Shown here one piece after another: positions 25,420-31,550 of a DNA stretch of 31,550 nucleotides. The notes under the pieces were generated by a model. That model was not told the origin of the DNA. It ran no database searches and saw only the letters and a program-made list of their open reading frames with translations. How positions within the stretch are numbered: position 1 is the stretch's first letter; each line of letters begins with the position of its first letter. The stretch lies in contig CAZDVQ010000053.1 in assembly GCA_964508975.1 (NCBI GenBank), positions 1 to 31,550 on the forward strand, read 5' to 3'. The position numbers and the translations under genes are program-made. The DNA is from CAZDVQ01 sp964508975. Its GTDB lineage: Bacteria; Bacteroidota; Bacteroidia; Chitinophagales; Saprospiraceae.

Positions 25420-25577
25420 AACAAAAAATCTAAAGCGCTAAAAATCAATTTTTCTGCAAAAACTGTATCTTTTTCAAAATGCTGGATTATTAAGGCGTAA
25501 AGATGATTGGTTCACTACAAAATCTTCTTATTATTACAGCGATAACCCACATATTATCCCGACAAGACCAACGCAAA

Positions 25578-26147
25578 ATGCCTACACCGGGTCATATAAC
25601 ATCGGAGCAAGCCATGCTGCTGGAATGGGAAACCGTACAGGCAGCACAGGCCAACCCCAGCATGTTCAAGCCGCTTTACGAGCGCTATTACGAGGGTATT
25701 TTCAAGTTCGTGTTCAAACGCATCGGCGAGGAAAACGATACGGCCGACCTCACCGCGCAGATTTTCCTGCGGGTGTTGCAAAAGCTTAATTCCTATACAT
25801 TCCAAGGCGTGCCTTTCTCTGCCTGGTTATACCGCATTGCCTCAAACGAGGTGAACCAACATTTCCGCAACGGGCAAAATAAACGCGTGGTGGTACTGGA
25901 AGAAGAACGCTTTAAAGATATGGAACAGGATATGCCCGACCATGAAGGCCTTGAATTGACCTACGACAAGCTGGCCACCGTGATGCAACAACTGGACCTG
26001 GAAGAAGTGAACCTCATCCAAATGCGCTTTTTCGAGCAAAAACCCTTTGCCGAAATCGCCCACATCTTGGATATTACCGAGAATAACGCCAAGGTGAAAA
26101 CCTACCGCCTGCTGGCTCGGATGAAAAAAATGATTGACAAATTGTAG
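25578..26147 (+). CDS. ECF-type RNA polymerase sigma factor
   Basis: 189 residues from ATG 25578; the frame is open from 25503, but the extra 25 residues are hydrophobic and unlike the family. Region 2 covers about 28-98 (FKPLYERYYEGIFKFVFKRI...DLTAQIFLRVLQKLNSY...FSAWLYRIASNEVNQHFR). Region 4 covers about 128-185 (LDLEEVNLIQMRFFEQKPFAEIAHILDITENNAKVKTYRLLARMKKMI). The FFEQKPFAEIA segment is the usual helix-turn-helix entry. It would direct polymerase to a dedicated set of promoters. The next gene starts 11 bp after its stop and encodes a single-pass membrane protein, as expected for a sigma/anti-sigma pair. Confidence 0.88.
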   Translation: MPTPGHITSEQAMLLEWETVQAAQANPSMFKPLYERYYEGIFKFVFKRIGEENDTADLTAQIFLRVLQKLNSYTFQGVPFSAWLYRIASNEVNQHFRNGQNKRVVVLEEERFKDMEQDMPDHEGLELTYDKLATVMQQLDLEEVNLIQMRFFEQKPFAEIAHILDITENNAKVKTYRLLARMKKMIDKL

Positions 26148-26158
26148 TCCCTACTCTT

Positions 26159-27778
26159 ATGAAAGATAATTACGACATAAAACGACATTTAGACGAACCT
26201 AGCCCCGAGGCCATTCGCAAGCATCAAGATTTTGATGCCCTGATGGAATCGTTCCAAGAATACCCCACGCCGCCCATAGAGAAGGCCAAGGGTATCTCGC
26301 TCAAGCGTTCGTATATCTTTGCCATGGCTAGCACCCTGGGCATCATTTGCCTAGCGGGCATCTGGTACCTGCAAACCCGTGGTACCAACACGCAAAACCT
26401 AGCCCTGCAAAAACCACTGCCAGGCTTGCTACTGGATGCCGACAAACACCTGGCCGATGCCGCTAACGCCGATACTATCTTGCGACCAAATGGCTCTAAA
26501 ATCATCATCCCAGCGCAGGCATTTGCTTATGCCAACGGCGAGGTGGTTCAAGGCGAAGTTGAAATAGCCATCCAAGAATACCACGATGTGGCCGAGCTAT
26601 TTCAATCTGGCGTAAACATGCAAGTAGCTGACAATGAATACCTTGAATCAGCAGGCATGATTCATATTGAAGGCTACCAAAACGGCGAGAAAGTGCAAAT
26701 CAGGCCCGGTAAAAGCCTTAGTGTACACCTGTACTCGCACGTGGACCAAAGTACCAATATCGATAACTTTAACGCATACATTTTAGACAGCAGCCAAAAT
26801 CAATGGTCGGTGCAAGGCCCCGATCTGATTAGTAGCCATACCGTATCACAGCGTCTGGCTGATTGGAAACCCGGCACTAGCCCTAGCCAAACCCGTGCTT
26901 TGGCCAAGGTGTGGACAGCGGAACTCGAGCAAAAAATAGGACTGGCAAAACAAGCGCCCAGGGCTAGCAAAGGCAATTCCAATCAGCCGACGGCTGTAAA
27001 ACCCATGAAACCAAACCTGCTTAACCGCGATCGTTTCCACTTTAAACTAGACGTACTGGCCAGTGAATACCCCGAGCTCAGCGCTATGGGCGACATTATC
27101 TGGGAAGTGAGCGGCGAAGGTTTCAAAGATGAATGGTACGATATGGAATGGACTGATATTCAACTCAATAAACTCCCCAACGGCAGCTATTACGCTACCC
27201 TAGTTGGCAACGGCTTGAGAATTGAGATGGATGTTTTACCCGTTTCAACCCAAACGGAATACAATAAAGCGATGGTTAAATACCAGAAATTATTGTCGGA
27301 GTATAATAAAACATTGAATGAGTCAAACTCAAGCGAAAGCTACGATGATACCGTGGTTGAGGCCCTGCAAGCAGAACTAGCCTTAACCCGCGAAATAGCC
27401 AAAGCAGGTAGTATGCGCAAAAAAGTATTGAACGTGTTTAGCGTGAGCCAATTTGGTTACTGGATGTGTGGCAAAAAGCACCGCATCGACCAAAACCTGA
27501 GCCAGCTCAATGTGCGCAAAGCCGATGGAAAAGCCTTAAACAGCGAAAAGGTTTACCTAGCCAACTTCCAGAAAAACTGCGTATACCAGTTTAGCTCCAG
27601 CCAAGCAGCACAAGTGCAAGCATCGGCCTGGCACAGCGTATGGACCGTAGAGCAACAGCAGAACATTGCCCAGAAGCTCTTGGGTTCAACAGAAAACACA
27701 GATACCCTCAAGCTTGGCGAAAGCCAGCCTGTAGCCAACATTGAAGATTTGCGGAGATTGATACTAGGTTCAAACTAG
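26159..27778 (+). CDS. Single-pass membrane protein partnered with the ECF sigma factor
   Basis: 539 residues. A cytoplasmic N-terminus of about 49 residues (KRHLDEPSPEAIRKHQDFDALMESF) precedes one membrane segment at 51-70 (SYIFAMASTLGIICLAGIWY) and a large periplasmic part. Residues about 104-195 form a beta-rich domain (GSKIIIPAQAFAYANGEVVQGEVEIAIQEY...LESAGMIHIEGYQNGEKVQIRPGKSLSVHL). I have seen similar domains in other Bacteroidota exported proteins but cannot name this one. A segment at about 365-425 looks helical and charged. The place after the sigma gene and the topology suggest a membrane anti-sigma regulator. The N-terminus lacks the HxxxCxxC zinc motif of classical anti-sigma domains, so this is inference. 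The gene ends 11 bp before the convergent pseudouridine synthase gene. Confidence 0.72.
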   Translation: MKDNYDIKRHLDEPSPEAIRKHQDFDALMESFQEYPTPPIEKAKGISLKRSYIFAMASTLGIICLAGIWYLQTRGTNTQNLALQKPLPGLLLDADKHLADAANADTILRPNGSKIIIPAQAFAYANGEVVQGEVEIAIQEYHDVAELFQSGVNMQVADNEYLESAGMIHIEGYQNGEKVQIRPGKSLSVHLYSHVDQSTNIDNFNAYILDSSQNQWSVQGPDLISSHTVSQRLADWKPGTSPSQTRALAKVWTAELEQKIGLAKQAPRASKGNSNQPTAVKPMKPNLLNRDRFHFKLDVLASEYPELSAMGDIIWEVSGEGFKDEWYDMEWTDIQLNKLPNGSYYATLVGNGLRIEMDVLPVSTQTEYNKAMVKYQKLLSEYNKTLNESNSSESYDDTVVEALQAELALTREIAKAGSMRKKVLNVFSVSQFGYWMCGKKHRIDQNLSQLNVRKADGKALNSEKVYLANFQKNCVYQFSSSQAAQVQASAWHSVWTVEQQQNIAQKLLGSTENTDTLKLGESQPVANIEDLRRLILGSN

Positions 27779-27789
27779 TGCTGTTCTGC

Positions 27790-28422
27790 CTACATCTCGA
27801 GCTTCAACAACTTGAAAAGTTTCTCGGGGCTAATTTTACGCACCTCACCTGGTTGAATATCGTCGATGGTCAAGTTTTCAATGGCCACGCGAACCAAACG
27901 CAAGGTAGGACAATTGATATGCGCCGTCATTTTACGGACTTGTCGGTTTTTGCCCTCGTGTAGTTTGATTTTCAACCAGGTGGTTGGTATTTCCGCACGG
28001 AAGCGCACGGGCGGGTTGCGCTCGGGCAACACGGGTTCTTCCTTCAACACTTCAATTTCGGCGGGCAGGGTGTGGTACATTCCTTTATCGATATTGATCA
28101 TCACACCTTTACGGAGTTCGCGCAAGGCATCAGGGTCAGGAATATTTTCAACCTGTGCCAAATAGGTGCGTTTATGCTGGGTGCCTGGCTGCAACACCGC
28201 AGCATTGAGGCGTTTATCGTTGGTTAGAATGAGTAAGCCTTCACTGTCCTTATCTAAACGGCCAATAGGGTATGCATCCTTGGGGAAACTGAACTTCAAG
28301 TCGTGCAAAGTAACCTGTTCTGGGGTCTCACGGGTAAATTGGCTCAACATACCGTAAGGCTTATAGATGATATAGTAAGCCAGGACACCAGTAGAGTACT
28401 TGGGCTTGAACGTTTTTTTCAT
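27790..28422 (-). CDS. rluE: rRNA large-subunit pseudouridine synthase, RluE-like
   Basis: 210 residues of the RsuA/RluB/E/F family; isomerises a uridine in 23S rRNA (U2457 in E. coli for RluE). Catalytic Asp57 lies in the GRLDKDSEGLLILTND motif. Other family marks: YKPYGMLSQFT at 20-30, RNPPVRFR..IPTTWLKI and EGKNRQVRKMTAH..CPTLRLVRVAI. The N-terminal S4 RNA-binding domain of RsuA and RluB is missing, as in RluE. The RNPP...IPT(S/T)WLKI stretch is the feature I associate with RluE. The target site is by homology only. Confidence 0.88.
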   Translation of the reverse strand: MKKTFKPKYSTGVLAYYIIYKPYGMLSQFTRETPEQVTLHDLKFSFPKDAYPIGRLDKDSEGLLILTNDKRLNAAVLQPGTQHKRTYLAQVENIPDPDALRELRKGVMINIDKGMYHTLPAEIEVLKEEPVLPERNPPVRFRAEIPTTWLKIKLHEGKNRQVRKMTAHINCPTLRLVRVAIENLTIDDIQPGEVRKISPEKLFKLLKLEM

Positions 28423-28483
28423 GGTCGGGTTAGCGTGAATATGATTGATGAGGCCAATTTTGCCCCTTGTGTGTAAAGCGGCG

Positions 28484-28491
28484 CAAAGGTA
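28484..28491 (-). promoter_or_regulatory. -7 box upstream of the rluE-like gene
   Basis: The minus strand reads TACCTTTG (perfect TAnnTTTG), 61 bp before the ATG. No -33 TTTG seen. Confidence 0.3.
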
Positions 28492-28587
28492 CGTAGAAGT
28501 ACAGATATTTTCTGGGCTTTCATGATACTTGGCTGTTTAGCTTCTTTGCAGCTGCTAAACTTATAGCCTAAGTTTGGGGTTTAATGA

Positions 28588-28595
28588 TAACTTTG
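28588..28595 (+). promoter_or_regulatory. -7 box upstream of the short-chain dehydrogenase gene
   Basis: TAACTTTG (perfect TAnnTTTG), 22 bp before the ATG. No -33 TTTG at 19-21 bp. Confidence 0.35.
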
Positions 28596-28617
28596 CCTCA
28601 TTAAACCCAAAAGCGAT

Positions 28618-29466
28618 ATGTCAAAAAAAGTAATCATTACAGGTGCCAATGGTGGTATCGGTAAAGCAACAGCAGTTATCATGGCCACTAAGGGCTACCA
28701 TGTTGTCATGGTTTGCCGCAACATAGAAAAAGGCGAACAAGCACGCCAAGAGGTAATCCAAAAATCGGGGAACCAGCAAGTAGAACTCATGCAGTGCGAT
28801 TTTTCGGACATCAGTTCTATACGTGCCTTTGGCATGGCTTGCCGCGAAAAACACCCCGTTATCGACGTGCTCATCAACAATGCCGGTGGTATGTTCAAGC
28901 ACCGCACCGAGACCGCCGATAAACTCGAGTACACCTTTGCCCTGAACCACATCGGTTACTTCTTGACTACGCATTACCTACTCGATTGCCTCAAGGCCGC
29001 AGGGAAAGCCCGCATCGTGTCGGTTTCGTCAGAAGCGCACCGCATCGCCAAGCTCAACTTTGACGATTTGCAAGCCAGCAAAAAATACAACCAATGGCGT
29101 GTATATGGCAACTCAAAACTGTGCAATATCTTGTTTACCAAACAATTGTCTGAAAAACTTGACCCACAGTTCATCACGGCCAACTGTTTGCACCCGGGCG
29201 TGGTAGCCACCAACTTCGGCGTTGAAGACAACCCCATCATCAAGTGGGCCTCTAAGCGTATGCCTTTCTTCCTAACGCCTGAGCAAGGCGCGGCTACATC
29301 CATCTACTTGGCCACGGCTCCAGAGGTAGAAGGTATTACAGGTGTTTATTACTCCAAATCTCGCCCTAAAAAAACTACCGGTGCCGCCAAAAACGCTGCC
29401 GATGCCCAACGCCTGTGGGATATCAGCATGCAAATTTGTGACTTGCAAGAATACGGAACAGTTTAG
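28618..29466 (+). CDS. Short-chain dehydrogenase/reductase, retinol dehydrogenase-like
   Basis: 282 residues of the classical SDR superfamily. Nucleotide-binding TGANGGIG lies at 8-15, NNAG at 87-90, and the active-site Ser (SVSSEAH, 135-141), Tyr163 and Lys167 (YGNSK) are all present. Arg34 in MVCRN after beta-2 favours NADP(H). The NH.GYFLTTHYLLD..., LHPGV and GVYYSK segments recall the retinol dehydrogenase/WW-domain oxidoreductase-like SDRs, which in bacteria act on unknown carbonyls or alcohols. It is alone between divergent and convergent neighbours. The stop codon is followed at once by a heptad-repeat hairpin. Confidence 0.9.
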   Translation: MSKKVIITGANGGIGKATAVIMATKGYHVVMVCRNIEKGEQARQEVIQKSGNQQVELMQCDFSDISSIRAFGMACREKHPVIDVLINNAGGMFKHRTETADKLEYTFALNHIGYFLTTHYLLDCLKAAGKARIVSVSSEAHRIAKLNFDDLQASKKYNQWRVYGNSKLCNILFTKQLSEKLDPQFITANCLHPGVVATNFGVEDNPIIKWASKRMPFFLTPEQGAATSIYLATAPEVEGITGVYYSKSRPKKTTGAAKNAADAQRLWDISMQICDLQEYGTV

Positions 29467-29537
29467 AGAGCAGAAGGCAGAGAGCAGAGTGGTGAAATTT
29501 CCCGCTGCTCTGCTCTCAGCACTCTGCACTCTGCTCT
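29467..29537. repeat. Heptad repeat array H7 (AGAGCAG words), inverted arms
   Basis: In-phase words AGAGCAG, AAGGCAG, AGAGCAG, AGTGGTG, centre AAATTTC, then complementary CTCTGCT-type words. Same words and centre as array H1 at 1824-1902. It begins at the base after the SDR stop codon. Confidence 0.87.
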
Positions 29538-29542
29538 ATAAC

Positions 29543-29617
29543 CCTCGCTACCAACAGACGCGATAGCGGCTGTGCAGTAGAGGGGCTCGACGCAACGCGG
29601 CGGGGGGAGGCACAAAA
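29543..29617 (+). repeat. GC-rich module linked to heptad array H7
   Basis: Matches 1907-1980: cgctaccaacagacgcg, gtgcagt, gagggg, ctcgacgc, cggcgggggg, then cacaaa. Confidence 0.7.
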
Positions 29618-29655
29618 AAGGTGCCGCCGGAAAATCCGGCGGCACCTTTTTTTGT
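29611..29655 (-). terminator. Bidirectional terminator between the SDR and SPFH genes
   Basis: A perfect stem of about 20 bp (ggtgccgccgga / tccggcggcacc plus flanking A/T runs) with loop aaa. It has T-runs on both strands and lies 16 bp past the SPFH stop codon. It can end transcripts from both sides. Confidence 0.9.
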
Positions 29656-29671
29656 GCGGTTATGCCAAGTA

Positions 29672-30688
29672 TTACGACTTGTTAAACATCTCCTTGATGC
29701 TACCCAACGAGCTGATAACGCCCGTGGCTTCATAAGGCATGTAAATAACCTTGTTGTCTTTTCCACTAGTCATTTGGCTGAGTGTCTCGATGTATTTCAC
29801 CGCCAAGAGGTAAGTAGTTGGATCAGCATTTTGCGATTTCAAGGTCTCGGTAATCAAGCGGATAGCTTCGGCCTCGGCTTGGGCAACCAAGATACGGGCT
29901 TCTGCATCAGCCTTGGCCACTTGGATTTTAGCAATAGCCTCACCTTCAGCACTTAAGATACTGGCTTGTTTTTCACCTTCAGCGCGCGAGATATCCGATT
30001 CACGAACACCTTCAGCCTCGAGGATACGAGATGCTTTTTCGCCTTCTGCTTCGAGGATTTTAGCCCTACGGTCGCGCTCAGCACGCATTTGTTTTTCCAT
30101 CGCGTCGCGGATGTCGCGGGGCGGGTTAATATCTTGTAATTCAACGCGGTTCACCTTCACGCCCCACTTGTTGGTAGCGTCGTCGAGGATGAGGCGGAGC
30201 TTGGTGTTGATGGTATCGCGAGAGGTAAGCGTTTCGTCGAGGTCCATATCGCCAATAACGTTACGCAGGGTAGTTTGGGTTAATTTCTCGATGGCATCTG
30301 GAAGGTTCTCGATTTCGTAAACGGCCTTTTTCGAGTCCATGATTTGGAAATACAGCAAGGCGTTGATTTCCGTTACCACGTTATCCTTGGTAATCACGTT
30401 TTGGCGTGGGAAGTCGTACACCGTCTCGCGTAGGTCTATGCGGGGGCGCGTGAAAAAGCGAACCATTTTTTGGCCTTGCAAGCCTTCTCGAGTTTCGCGC
30501 CAGTGGATGTTACGGGGCTTGTCGATAACCGGCCAAACCACGTTGATACCAGCTTCAAGCGTGGCGTGGTATTTACCCAAACGCTCGATAATAATGTTTT
30601 CCGACTGTCGGACCACCTTGATACCCGACAGGATAAAGAAGACCACGAAGGCCGCCAACATTAATAAAATAAGTGTAGTTCCGTCCAT
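29672..30688 (-). CDS. SPFH/Band 7 membrane protein, stomatin/QmcA-like
   Basis: 338 residues. One N-terminal membrane segment (about 6-24, LILLMLAAFVVFFILSGIKVV) precedes a Band 7 domain (about 25-190: IIIERLGKYHATLEAGINVVWPVID...VDLRETVYDFP-like core, KDNVVTEINALLYFQI, TTLRNVIGDMDLDETLTSRD). A long helical, Ala/Glu-rich coiled coil follows (about 205-290: repeated AEGEK/EAEGVRES/EAEAI). Such proteins form oligomeric rings on membrane microdomains and act with membrane proteases. It is downstream of an NfeD gene (33-bp gap), the standard partnership, and both probably share the promoter at 31219-31250. Confidence 0.93.
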   Translation of the reverse strand: MDGTTLILLMLAAFVVFFILSGIKVVRQSENIIIERLGKYHATLEAGINVVWPVIDKPRNIHWRETREGLQGQKMVRFFTRPRIDLRETVYDFPRQNVITKDNVVTEINALLYFQIMDSKKAVYEIENLPDAIEKLTQTTLRNVIGDMDLDETLTSRDTINTKLRLILDDATNKWGVKVNRVELQDINPPRDIRDAMEKQMRAERDRRAKILEAEGEKASRILEAEGVRESDISRAEGEKQASILSAEGEAIAKIQVAKADAEARILVAQAEAEAIRLITETLKSQNADPTTYLLAVKYIETLSQMTSGKDNKVIYMPYEATGVISSLGSIKEMFNKS

Positions 30689-30721
30689 TGGATCAGTAAA
30701 TTTATGGGTTTTTAAATAAAA

Positions 30722-31165
30722 TTACGCTACGGGTTTCACGGTTAGCACGATGCTATCCACTTTTAGTACTTCAACGCGGGTGCCAGCGGCAATAGGGCTA
30801 CCGTCATGGCTCACAGCCTTCCAATCGTCGCCGTCAATGGCCACACGACCTTGGTTTAGCGCTTGGTCAATGTCTGAACTCACCAGGCCCACCTTGCCAA
30901 TCAGCGCGTGGTTATTGGTTTTAATGTCCTCGCTGTTGTTGTAGGCGTACTTCATCATGAGGGGACGAGCTAGGAAAAAACTCAAGAGGCCACCCACGCA
31001 GAATAGCAGCACTTGCAACTCGGTACCTAGGCCAACGAGTGCGCCTAGCCCGGCAAAAAGACATCCAATACCAATACTAGCAGCAAAAAAAGTAGGGGTA
31101 AAAATTTCGACAATGAACAAAGCCAGCGCGACGATGATCCAAATTTGCCAAACCGTTAAAATCAT
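30722..31165 (-). CDS. NfeD family membrane protein
   Basis: 147 residues from ATG 31165. The frame is open to 31222, but that ATG overlaps the -7 box. Three hydrophobic segments (about 5-70) lead to a C-terminal OB-fold domain: IGKVGLVSSDIDQALNQGRVAIDGDDWKAVS, then AAGTRVEVLKVDSIVLTVKP. This is the short NfeD form without a protease domain. It works with SPFH/stomatin proteins in membrane organisation, and the SPFH gene follows 33 bp downstream. Confidence 0.9.
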   Translation of the reverse strand: MILTVWQIWIIVALALFIVEIFTPTFFAASIGIGCLFAGLGALVGLGTELQVLLFCVGGLLSFFLARPLMMKYAYNNSEDIKTNNHALIGKVGLVSSDIDQALNQGRVAIDGDDWKAVSHDGSPIAAGTRVEVLKVDSIVLTVKPVA

Positions 31166-31218
31166 ATTTGGGTTAAGTTTGATACGGGAGATAAACAATA
31201 CAAGGCTAAAAATAATTC

Positions 31219-31250
31219 CCAAGTTATGGAATATCTAATAAACGGGCAAA
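31219..31250 (-). promoter_or_regulatory. Promoter of the nfeD-SPFH operon
   Basis: The minus strand reads TTTG, exactly 20 bp, then TAACTTGG: a Bacteroidota -33/-7 pair with one mismatch. It is placed about 50 bp before the preferred NfeD start. Confidence 0.5.
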
Positions 31251-31290
31251 TATTTTCCTAAAACACCTTTTAAACTATGTTTTTTTTGAT

Positions 31291-31393
31291 ATTTGGGGCC
31301 TCCGCCGCGCTGCGGCGGCGCAGCCTTCCGGGGTTCGCGATGCTCCGTGCTTCGCACCAGCCGCGTTGCGGCTGCCCTCCAGGCTGCTAGGCC
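31291..31393 (+). repeat. GC-rich palindromic module (GGGGCCTCC...GCTAGGCC type)
   Basis: Starts tttggggcctccgcc and ends ccaggctgctaggcc. The inner part has ccgccgcgctgcggcgg and gccgcgttgcggc palindromes. With R1 copy 4 it fills the right end of the window (31251-31550); no gene is seen there. Confidence 0.7.
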
Positions 31394-31450
31394 GAGACGT
31401 GTTCTGGCTTGCAATTATTGGGGCGACCAGAATTGCCCCGCCGCACAAGG

Positions 31451-31550
31451 CAGGATTGATTGGTTCGATTTTTTATTGTTGTGATTTACCACCCCGTCTG
31501 CGCTACGTGGCGTAAAACGCCACCTGCGCATCCACCCCTCCTTTGCATGG
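31451..31550 (-). repeat. Dispersed repeat R1, copy 4 (reverse), cut by the window end
   Basis: About 100 bp nearly identical to 9282-9378, ending cctttgcatgg at the last base of the window. Confidence 0.8.

Noticed and set aside
24816..25448. Overlapping open frames of 70-110 codons in the 24.8-25.4 kb cluster.
   Set aside because: All consist of repeat DNA read in several frames; low-complexity Arg/Ala/Cys-rich products.
1..31550. tRNA or rRNA genes.
   Set aside because: No cloverleaf with a TTCGA-type T arm or rRNA-like stretch was recognised on either strand when reading by eye.

Overview
The window looks like chromosomal DNA of a member of the Bacteroidota. The evidence is two secreted proteins with type IX secretion (T9SS) C-terminal signals (one of the short sorting type, one of the gliding-motility-associated CHU_C type), a DUF4476 protein, the long form of glyceraldehyde-3-phosphate dehydrogenase, and several promoter-like TTTG / TAnnTTTG boxes typical of the phylum. 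I cannot fix the family. Both window ends lie inside the same dispersed repeat, so this may be a whole contig that broke at repeats.

Layout. 1-5.7 kb: bifunctional phosphoglucose/phosphomannose isomerase (minus) divergent from a YraN-type nuclease (plus); then a Tat-exported family 1 glycosidase and a small lipoprotein (both minus); then an AT-rich, probably acquired HNH endonuclease gene set between two inverted GC-rich repeats. 5.9-9.2 kb: long-form GAPDH (minus), a secreted DUF4476 protein (plus) and a small exported protein (minus). 9.2-10.3 kb: a gene-free repeat cluster holding a 381-bp foldback element with perfect terminal inverted repeats and an 11-bp flanking duplication. 10.3-17.3 kb: a giant parallel beta-helix T9SS surface protein of about 2,350 residues built from four homologous modules. 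17.8-19.9 kb: a GAF-PAS histidine kinase and a single-domain response regulator in one operon. 20.2-24.4 kb: a desaturase closely resembling eukaryotic sphingolipid delta-4 desaturase (DES1/DEGS1), and an IgGFc-binding/SprB-repeat secreted protein. 24.5-25.5 kb: a second repeat cluster. 25.5-29.5 kb: an ECF sigma factor with a membrane partner, an RluE-like pseudouridine synthase and a short-chain dehydrogenase. 29.6-31.2 kb: an NfeD-SPFH/Band7 membrane pair.

The genes read mainly as housekeeping (sugar phosphate metabolism, rRNA modification, membrane quality control) mixed with cell-surface and signalling functions. The most unusual parts are the DES1-like desaturase, which suggests this bacterium may make delta-4-unsaturated sphingolipids, and the intergenic DNA. 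Nearly every larger gap holds GC-rich palindromic modules, and seven gaps also hold degenerate tandem arrays with a strict 7-bp period. The core word differs from array to array, several arrays form inverted arms, and three of them begin within 0-2 bp of a stop codon.

All assignments are from reading the sequence and from memory of the families; no database search was run. Identity and GC values are estimates by eye.
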